NCBI GenBank assembly: GCA_034211275.1 | Contig: JAXHTF010000056.1 | Location: 1 to 33,860 of the forward strand | Direction: 5' to 3' | Origin: Acidobacteriota bacterium | Lineage (GTDB): Bacteria > Acidobacteriota > Thermoanaerobaculia > Multivoradales > JAHZIX01 | DNA: 33,860 nt | Shown: positions 9,134 through 14,738 of the stretch, piece by piece | Layout of the letters: every line of letters begins with the position of its first letter | How positions within the stretch are numbered: the stretch's first letter is position 1 | The notes under the pieces: generated by a model | Told to the model about the DNA's origin: nothing | The model's input: only the letters and a program-made list of their open reading frames with translations | The model's database searches: none | Program-made: the position numbers and the translations under genes

Positions 9134-9721
9134 TCAGTCGGTGAGGTAGCTCGCCAGCTTCTGCTTGAGCATCTGCCGGCCCCGGAAAAGCTTGTTCTTC
9201 ACCGTCCCCAAGGGCATTTCCTTGAGGGTGGCGATCTCGTCGTAGGACAGCTCGCCGTAGTGACGCATCAGGATCAACTCCCGATACTCCCACGGCAGTC
9301 CCTCGATGGCCTCCTGGATGGCGTCTCCGCGCTCCAGGTTGCGTAGCTCTCCGTAGGGCCCACGATCCGGGCTCGGCAGATCCCAATCCTGGGGTTCGCC
9401 GCTGTCCGGATCCTGCCGATTCAAAGAAACCAACTTCATCCGCTTCTTGCGCAGATGGTCGATGGCGGCGTTCTTCGCCACCCGGAACAACCAGGTCGAG
9501 AAACGGTAGCGCGGATTGAAGCTATCCAACGCCTGGTACACCTTGATGAAGACGTCCTGCGCTAGGTCGTGGGCTTCGTCCACGTTGCGCAGCATCCGGT
9601 ACAAGTAGTTGACCAAGCGCCCCTGATAGCGCTCTACCAGCTGCTTAAATTCGTCCTGGTGACCCGCGAGTATGGCGGCCACTAACTGTTCGTCATTCAA
9701 CCGCCCAGCTCCTCGTGCCAT
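9134..9721 (-). CDS. ECF-family RNA polymerase sigma factor
   Basis: A 195-aa alternative sigma factor (RpoE/SigW-like) that would redirect RNA polymerase to a stress or envelope regulon. Region 2 is clear at about residues 25-95 (FKQLVERYQGRLVNYLYRML, DLAQDVFIKVYQAL, FSTWLFRVAKNAAIDHLRKK). Region 4 spans about 135-190 (LPWEYRELILMRHYGELSYD, then the helix-turn-helix MPLGTVKNKLFRGRQMLKQ). The linker (DPDSGEPQDWDLPSPDR) is of normal length. The gene order sigma, anti-sigma, bactofilin-like membrane protein suggests the sigma is held at the membrane. No convincing ECF promoter could be picked out upstream. Confidence 0.93.
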   Translation of the reverse strand: MARGAGRLNDEQLVAAILAGHQDEFKQLVERYQGRLVNYLYRMLRNVDEAHDLAQDVFIKVYQALDSFNPRYRFSTWLFRVAKNAAIDHLRKKRMKLVSLNRQDPDSGEPQDWDLPSPDRGPYGELRNLERGDAIQEAIEGLPWEYRELILMRHYGELSYDEIATLKEMPLGTVKNKLFRGRQMLKQKLASYLTD

Positions 9722-9819
9722 GCTCTTCTACGGCCTGTGGTGCTGAAGGTTGCAGACGTGTTCTTGGCGATCCGCGGTGCCCCTGGCTGCAGTCTCTGCT
9801 CATCCTCGTCCCACTCCCT

Positions 9820-11940
9820 TCACGGCACCGGCCGCACGCTCTCCACCCGGTCCCCCGGCTCCAGTAGTCCCAGCAGCTCCTCCCCGTCCACCACCTCGCC
9901 CAAGGCAGTGTAGACGCCGTCCAGCTGGGGCTGACGGGAGAGGGTGATGAAGAATTGGCTACCCGCCGTATCCGGCCCCGACAGGGCCATCCCCACGGTC
10001 CCCCGGCGGAAGGAGCGACGATTGACCTCGTCCCGCAAACGGTAGCCGGGGCCGCCCCAGCCGTCCCCCCGGGGGTCACCGCTCTGCACCGCGAAGCCGG
10101 GCACCAGGCGATGCCAGGCAAGGCCGTCGAAGAATCCCTGGTCGGCCAGCTGGAGAAAGCTCAGACAAGTCATGGGAGCCGCCGGGCAGTCGAGCTCCAG
10201 CACCAGGGAACCGCGGGAGGTGACCAGCTCCACCCGTCGGGGGCGCCGGGTACGCAGGATCACGTCCTCGTAGGAATCGACTCCTCGGCCGCTGGCCACC
10301 GGCCCCACCGGCGGCGGAGTGCGTCCCAGCTCCACCAGAGCCCGCGCCGCCTGCCGCCGCACCAGCCAGTTGGAGTCCCGCGCCAGCGCCTGCAGCACCG
10401 TCGCCGCGTCCTCCGTCTCCTCTTCCAGGGCCGCCCCTCGCGCCGCCAGCGCCCGCACCGCCGACAGCCGCGCCTCCAGCACTCGGGTGGTGCGCACCGC
10501 CGCCACCGCCAGGTCCGCCACCGGCAACGCCGGGATCTCGGTCAGCCAATCGCAGGCGGTGGCCCACAGGGACGCGTCCACATCCTCCAAGGCGCCCCGG
10601 GCCAACGCCTCACCGCGGTCCAGGTCCGTCTCGGTCCAACCGTTCCGGGCCAGCGCCGCCAGCCGCTCCTCGAGCACCGCCCGCCGCACCGCCGGTTCCG
10701 GATCCTCCGCCAGCGTGTCGAGGACTCCAGCCCCGCTCGCTGCGACGGCGGCAGCCCGGACCGCCGCCACCCGTCGCTCGACGCGAGTCGCTGCGGCGGC
10801 GGCGCGGATCAAGTCCGGGCTGCGCTCGTGGCCGCCTACCGCCAAAGCCACCAGCGCCCGATCCCCGGCCCAGCCCTCCGCATCGGCTTCCCCGGCTTCC
10901 CCCGCCTCTCCGGGCTCCAGATAGGCGAGGAGCGGTGCCTCCAGGAGCTCGTCCAACAGCCAATAGGCGGAGGTCTCGATGGCGGTCATGCGCACGCCGG
11001 GGCGGGGATCCACCACCAGCCGCGCCAGTGCCTCGCGCCAGCTCGGTACCGCCGCCGCCCGCGCCGAAGCCACCAACCGGCGGCCGGCCTCGAGGGCTTG
11101 GATCACCACCCAGGGATCCGGATCTTGGAGCTGCGGTGCCAGCCGTTCCAAATCAGGGCCGTCGCCGATGCGCCCCAGGGCCTGAGCCGCCAGACCGCGA
11201 ATCCACGGGTCTTCGTCCGCCAGCAGCGGCCGCAGATCAGCGGCGACCCGCGGCTGGGGATCCTGAGCCAAGGCGTAGACCGCCCACCCCCGCAGCTCGG
11301 CATTGGGTGCCTGCTCCAGCCCCAACCGCGCCAGCGCCACCGCCGGCTCGCCGGAAAAGCGGTGGAGCACCGGCAGGAGCCGATGCCAGACTTCCTCTTG
11401 TCCCAACCCCGACTCCGTTTCCAACACTGCGAGGGCCTCCCCCACGTCCAGCACGGAAACCCCCGACGCCGCCAAGGCCTCCACCGCCAGCACCGCTGCC
11501 GCGCGATCCTCGCCGGTGGCCACCCTCAGTAGCTGCGGCCGGGCGGTATCCACTCCCAGCAGACCGAGAGCGAAGGCAGCCTCCCGTCGGACCTCCGGTG
11601 AGTCGTCCAGCAGCAGCGCCTGCAGCGTCGGGATCCCCGCCCGCTCTTGAATCCTCCCCAGGACCACCGCCAGCTCCCGGCGCAGCTCGGCGTCGCCGTC
11701 AAAGGCACGCTCCACCGTCAACGGCTCGTACAGCCGCCGGTCCGCCAACAGCAGGAGCAGGCTGCGCAACTCCAGATTCTCCACCTTGGGCAGAGCTTCC
11801 GGACGCTGCTGCGGCTTGGGCAGGGAAATGGGCGCGGCTCCACCACAGCCGGCGAGGATTCCGACGGCCGAGGATAGGAGGATCACAGGCAGCAGTCCGC
11901 TCGCCATGACGCCCCGCAAACACCGAAAAAGGGTCTCCAT
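9820..11940 (-). CDS. HEAT-repeat lipoprotein with C-terminal cyclophilin domain
   Basis: A 706-aa probable periplasmic foldase. The N-terminus is a lipoprotein signal with the lipobox ILAGC (Cys32). Residues 60-530 consist of HEAT/PBS-lyase-type helical repeats, with units such as DDSPEVRREAAFALGLLG and DEDPWIRGLAAQALGRIGD. The last 150 residues form a cyclophilin-type peptidyl-prolyl isomerase: WHRLVPGFAVQSGDPRGDG, then GSQFFITL and LDGVYTALGEVVDG. The catalytic Arg and the FF-x-T core are present; the usual LDGxHTxFG histidine is Tyr. A HEAT scaffold joined to a prolyl isomerase suggests a membrane-anchored chaperone that binds client proteins. The ATG at 11940 gives a proper signal peptide; upstream in-frame starts at 11949 and 11976 do not. 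The gene ends 98 nt before the sigma gene and diverges from ccmA. Confidence 0.88.
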   Translation of the reverse strand: METLFRCLRGVMASGLLPVILLSSAVGILAGCGGAAPISLPKPQQRPEALPKVENLELRSLLLLLADRRLYEPLTVERAFDGDAELRRELAVVLGRIQERAGIPTLQALLLDDSPEVRREAAFALGLLGVDTARPQLLRVATGEDRAAAVLAVEALAASGVSVLDVGEALAVLETESGLGQEEVWHRLLPVLHRFSGEPAVALARLGLEQAPNAELRGWAVYALAQDPQPRVAADLRPLLADEDPWIRGLAAQALGRIGDGPDLERLAPQLQDPDPWVVIQALEAGRRLVASARAAAVPSWREALARLVVDPRPGVRMTAIETSAYWLLDELLEAPLLAYLEPGEAGEAGEADAEGWAGDRALVALAVGGHERSPDLIRAAAAATRVERRVAAVRAAAVAASGAGVLDTLAEDPEPAVRRAVLEERLAALARNGWTETDLDRGEALARGALEDVDASLWATACDWLTEIPALPVADLAVAAVRTTRVLEARLSAVRALAARGAALEEETEDAATVLQALARDSNWLVRRQAARALVELGRTPPPVGPVASGRGVDSYEDVILRTRRPRRVELVTSRGSLVLELDCPAAPMTCLSFLQLADQGFFDGLAWHRLVPGFAVQSGDPRGDGWGGPGYRLRDEVNRRSFRRGTVGMALSGPDTAGSQFFITLSRQPQLDGVYTALGEVVDGEELLGLLEPGDRVESVRPVP

Positions 11941-11947
11941 GGCCGGC

Positions 11948-11976
11948 ATCCTACGTCCCCCGCCGCCGGTGGACAA
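11948..11976 (-). promoter_or_regulatory. Candidate promoter of the HEAT-cyclophilin gene
   Basis: On the minus strand TTGTCC (11976-11971), a 17-nt spacer and TAGGAT (11953-11948) each match the sigma-70 consensus at 4 of 6 positions. The -10 ends only 7 nt before the ATG at 11940, so the mRNA could be almost leaderless. The AGGA inside it could instead be a ribosome site for a longer mRNA. Confidence 0.3.
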
Positions 11977-12011
11977 GGCACATCACCCCGGCAGAGAAGC
12001 AGCGGAGCGCC

Positions 12012-12017
12012 TATAAT
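12012..12017 (+). promoter_or_regulatory. TATAAT box 7 nt before the ccmA GTG
   Basis: A perfect TATAAT is followed by CACCGCC and then the GTG at 12025. That distance places transcription start at or next to the start codon, so the ccm mRNA may be leaderless. No good -35 element stands 16-18 nt upstream, and there is no ribosome-binding site before the GTG. Confidence 0.4.
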
Positions 12018-12024
12018 CACCGCC

Positions 12025-12693
12025 GTGTCCGATACCCGACCCTCGAAGACGCAGTCTTCACCAGCTTCGCCGACGGACTCGCCGGCGGCCCCCACCTTGG
12101 TCTTCACCGAGGTGGTGCGCCGATTCGGTCGTCTGCCGGTGCTCGGCGGTGTCTCCGCCACTGTGCAGGCCGGCGAGGTGCTCTTGGTCACGGGGCGCAA
12201 CGGATCCGGCAAGAGCACGCTGCTCAAATGTCTGGCAGGGCTGCTGGCGGCGGATCGGGGGGAGATCGAGCTGCGCCTCGGGGAGCGAGCACTGAGCCCC
12301 CGGGAGCGGCGCCACGCCGTCGGCTACGCGGCGCCGGACATGGCCTACTACGAAGAGCTCTCGACCCGGGAGAACCTGCTCTTCTTCGCCCGCCTGCGGC
12401 GGGTGGAGGAGGCGCGGGTGGATGAGCTCCTGGACCGCGTCGGCCTGCCACCGGGCCGCGAGGCCGGCGCCCTCTCCTCGGGCATGCTGCAGCGTCTTCG
12501 ATGGTGCGGCGCGGTGCTCCACCGGCCGCCGCTGCTGCTCCTCGACGAGCCATTTCAGAACCTCGACGATCCGGGCCGCGAAACCGGCCGCCAGATGCTC
12601 GAAGAGCACCTGGGTCACGGCCTCGCCGTGGTCGCCAATCCCGGCCCCCTGGACCTTCCCTATGTCACACAGCACCTCCAGCTGGCTGGCTGA
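12025..12693 (+). CDS. ccmA: Cytochrome c maturation ABC transporter, ATP-binding subunit CcmA
   Basis: ATPase of the CcmABCD complex, which uses ATP to release haem-loaded CcmE. 222 aa. A polar N-terminal tail (about 24 residues, rich in S/T/P) precedes the ABC domain. Walker A is GRNGSGKST (57-65), the signature region is LSSGMLQRLRW, and Walker B is LLLLDEPFQNLD. The Q-loop position reads YAAPDMAYYEELS, without Gln, and the switch-histidine position reads VVANPGP, without His; both depart from the ABC norm. The symbol rests mainly on position at the head of a ccm operon. The start is GTG at 12025, with no ATG available; a TTG just before VFTEVVRRFG is possible. ccmB overlaps its last 32 nt. 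Confidence 0.88.
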   Translation: MSDTRPSKTQSSPASPTDSPAAPTLVFTEVVRRFGRLPVLGGVSATVQAGEVLLVTGRNGSGKSTLLKCLAGLLAADRGEIELRLGERALSPRERRHAVGYAAPDMAYYEELSTRENLLFFARLRRVEEARVDELLDRVGLPPGREAGALSSGMLQRLRWCGAVLHRPPLLLLDEPFQNLDDPGRETGRQMLEEHLGHGLAVVANPGPLDLPYVTQHLQLAG

Positions 12694-13348
12694 AGCGACC
12701 GCCGTCTTCGCCAAGGAATGGCGATGCGAGCTGCGCACCCGCTACGCCCTCAACACCCTCGGCCTCTTCGCCCTCACCACGCTGGTGACGGTCACCCTCA
12801 GCCTCGGCCCGCTGGGTGCCCGCAGCGGCGAGCGCACCACCGTGCTGCCGGTGCTGCTGTGGGTCCTGCTCCTCTTTGCCGTCACCGCCGGTCTGCCTCG
12901 GGTCTTCGTTCACGAGGAGGAGACCCACACCGCCAACGGCCTGCGCTTGGCGGCGGATCCCACCGCTCTCTTCTGCGGCAAGCTGGCCTACGGGGTGACC
13001 GTGGTCTTCGCCCTCGAGCTGCTGGTGACCCCCCTCTACCTGGCGATGATGCAGCTGCCGGTGGCGACCCCCGGGGTGTTGGTGGCGGGGCTTTTCCTCG
13101 GCGGCTTCGGCCTCGCCGCCGGCGGCACCCTGGTGGCCGCCATCATCGCCCAGGCGCGCACCAGCGGAGCTCTCTTCGCTGTGCTCGCCCTGCCGGTGCT
13201 GTTACCCTTGCTGGTACTCGCCATCGAGGCCAGCCGCGCCGCCGTCGCCGGGGATCCTGCTGCGGTAGTGCTCCGCCAGCTGCTCTTGTATGATGGGACC
13301 GTCTTGGTAGCGGGATTGCTGCTCTTTCCCGCAGTATGGAATCCATGA
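12662..13348 (+). CDS. ccmB: Cytochrome c maturation permease CcmB
   Basis: Membrane subunit paired with CcmA. At 228 aa it is close to the usual 220. It starts MSHSTSSWLAEATAVFAKEW and shows the cytoplasmic start KEWRCELRTRYALNTLGLF, typical of CcmB, followed by about six hydrophobic helices. The conserved loop after helix 2 reads FVHEEETHTANGLRLAADPT, matching the family's D/E-R-x-x-x-GxLEGLRLAP-like pattern only loosely. The frame is open further upstream, but that part overlaps the core of ccmA, so the ATG at 12662 is chosen. Its 32-nt overlap with ccmA implies coupled translation. ccmC begins 7 nt past the stop. Confidence 0.88.
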   Translation: MSHSTSSWLAEATAVFAKEWRCELRTRYALNTLGLFALTTLVTVTLSLGPLGARSGERTTVLPVLLWVLLLFAVTAGLPRVFVHEEETHTANGLRLAADPTALFCGKLAYGVTVVFALELLVTPLYLAMMQLPVATPGVLVAGLFLGGFGLAAGGTLVAAIIAQARTSGALFAVLALPVLLPLLVLAIEASRAAVAGDPAAVVLRQLLLYDGTVLVAGLLLFPAVWNP

Positions 13349-13355
13349 GCGTGTG

Positions 13356-14081
13356 ATGATTAGACTTTGCTTGAAGTGGCTGCTGTGGGCTTGGATCAGC
13401 TGGGTCATTTGGGGTGCGTTCTTCTATGCGCCCCCCGCCGCCGGATTCATCGGCGAATCCAGCCGCATCCTCTTCTTCCATGTACCCATGGCCTGGACGG
13501 CGTTCATCGCCTTCTTCGCCGCCGGTGTGTGGAGCGTCCGCTACCTCTTCTTCGGCCGCGAGCTGCGCCACGACCACGCGTCGATGGCGGCGGTGGAGCT
13601 GGGGCTGGTCTTCTGCATCCTGGCCACCGTCACCGGCTCCCTGTGGGCGCGGATCATGTGGGGCGCCTACTGGAATTGGGATCCTCGACAGGTGTGGATC
13701 ACCGTCGCGATCCTGTTTTACGGTGCCTACTTGGTGCTGCGCAGCGCGGTCCCCGACCCGGAGCGGGAGCGTCGCCTGGCGGCGGCCTATGCCGTCCTGG
13801 GCCTCGTGGTCGCCCCCTTCCTCTTCTTCATCCTGCCCCGCATGACCGGCTTTACCCTGCATCCGGAGCCGGTGATCAACGAGCAGGCGAAGGTGGAGAT
13901 GGAAGCGCGCATGGGCCAAGTGCTGGGAGCCAGCTCCTTCGCGTTCATGACCTTGTTCTTCTGGATGCACAATCTCCGCTGCCGGCTGGCGGCCCTCCGC
14001 GACCGGCGCATGGACACTCTGCCGGCGGGCTGGGGCCAGACGGCCCAACCGGTGTCTCAGGAGGCCAACGATGCTAGGTGA
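13356..14081 (+). CDS. ccmC: Haem-handling protein CcmC
   Basis: Presents haem to CcmE on the outer face of the inner membrane. 241 aa with six hydrophobic helices. The WWD haem-binding motif is intact: MWGAYWNWDPRQVW (about residues 104-117). The two flanking histidines expected as haem ligands are visible in FFHVPMAW (about 42) and in FTLHPEPV (about 171). A GTG immediately before the ATG (13353) is an equally possible start. The stop lies inside a short tandem duplication that also supplies the ribosome site of ccmD. Confidence 0.94.
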   Translation: MIRLCLKWLLWAWISWVIWGAFFYAPPAAGFIGESSRILFFHVPMAWTAFIAFFAAGVWSVRYLFFGRELRHDHASMAAVELGLVFCILATVTGSLWARIMWGAYWNWDPRQVWITVAILFYGAYLVLRSAVPDPERERRLAAAYAVLGLVVAPFLFFILPRMTGFTLHPEPVINEQAKVEMEARMGQVLGASSFAFMTLFFWMHNLRCRLAALRDRRMDTLPAGWGQTAQPVSQEANDAR

Positions 14082-14098
14082 CGACAATGCTAGGTGAC
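14071..14098 (+). repeat. Tandem duplication at the ccmC/ccmD junction
   Basis: The 12-mer ATGCTAGGTGAC occurs at 14071-14082 and again at 14087-14098, a 16-bp tandem step. The first copy encodes the end and stop of ccmC and provides AGGTGA as a ribosome site 5 nt before ccmD; the second copy encodes the first four residues of ccmD. Confidence 0.6.
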
Positions 14099-14200
14099 AA
14101 TACGTGGATTCTGGCCGTCAATTTGGTCATCTGGACCGGCCTCTTCCTATATCTTCTACACTTGAACCGTAAAATCCGCGATCTGGAGGAAGACCGATGA
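14087..14200 (+). CDS. ccmD: Small CcmD-like membrane protein
   Basis: A 37-residue protein: MLGDNTWILAVNLVIW, then TGLFLYLLHLNRKIRDLEED. It has one transmembrane helix (about residues 7-25) and a charged cytoplasmic tail, the build of CcmD, which joins CcmABC and helps release holo-CcmE. A ribosome site AGGTGA lies 5 nt upstream. The last 4 nt overlap the ccmE start (ATGA), and it sits between ccmC and ccmE exactly where ccmD is expected. It is easily missed by size cut-offs. Confidence 0.85.
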   Translation: MLGDNTWILAVNLVIWTGLFLYLLHLNRKIRDLEEDR

Positions 14201-14598
14201 AACAGCGTAAGTTCCAAATTCTCGGGGTGGTCCTGCTGCTCGCCTTCGCTGGCTTCACCATGGCCTCCTTCCAGGACACCCTGACCCCCTACGTCTCCTA
14301 CGACAAGGCTCGGGAGATGAACCGTACCGTGCAGGTCGCCGGCGGCCTGGAGGCGGAGAGCTCCTCCTACGACGAGGCGGGGCAATCTCTGCTCTTCACC
14401 CTCGAAGACCCGGAGAACGGCGACACCCTGAAGGTGCGCTACCACGGCCTCAAGCCGGCGAATTTCGAGGAGGCCGTGAGCATCGTCGCCATCGGCCACT
14501 ACGACAGCACCAACGACCGGCTGGAAGCGGAAAAGCTGCTGGTCAAGTGCCCGAGCAAGTATCAGGGCGCCGAAATGGAAGAGAAAGTCTACGGCTGA
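14197..14598 (+). CDS. ccmE: Haem chaperone CcmE, Cys-x3-Tyr type
   Basis: Periplasmic haem carrier anchored by an N-terminal helix (residues 6-24), 133 aa. The OB-fold core shows VQVAGGLEAES, then LLFTLEDPENGDTLKVRYHG and VSIVAIGHYD. In most bacteria haem is bound covalently by His in H-x-x-x-Y; here the site reads LLVKCPSKYQG, so Cys118 replaces His and Tyr122 is kept. This is the known variant of archaea and some bacteria that goes with loss of CcmH ('System I*'). The gene starts within the ccmD stop, so the two are translationally coupled. A hairpin and 140 nt separate it from ccmF. Confidence 0.93.
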   Translation: MKQRKFQILGVVLLLAFAGFTMASFQDTLTPYVSYDKAREMNRTVQVAGGLEAESSSYDEAGQSLLFTLEDPENGDTLKVRYHGLKPANFEEAVSIVAIGHYDSTNDRLEAEKLLVKCPSKYQGAEMEEKVYG

Positions 14599-14619
14599 AC
14601 CGTAGGCCCTCCGCGGTGA

Positions 14620-14642
14620 TGCGGGCGGTGACGCCGCCCGCA
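14620..14642 (+). other. GC-rich hairpin between ccmE and ccmF
   Basis: A 9-bp perfect stem (14620-14628 / 14634-14642) with a 5-nt loop stands 22 nt after the ccmE stop. No T-run follows. It may slow decay of the upstream mRNA or lower ccmF expression rather than end transcription. Confidence 0.5.
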
Positions 14643-14728
14643 CCCGCCGATCTCCTCCACTCCTTACTTCCCGTCGACTCGGCCTCGTCGGCCCCGAGGT
14701 CTCACCGCTCCTCTTGATCTCTCCTCCT

Positions 14729-14733
14729 GGAGG
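14729..14733 (+). promoter_or_regulatory. Ribosome-binding site fixing the TTG start of ccmF
   Basis: GGAGG stands 5 nt before TTG 14739. The first in-frame ATG would cut into the first transmembrane helix, so this site decides the start. Confidence 0.75.
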
Positions 14734-14738
14734 CTGTT

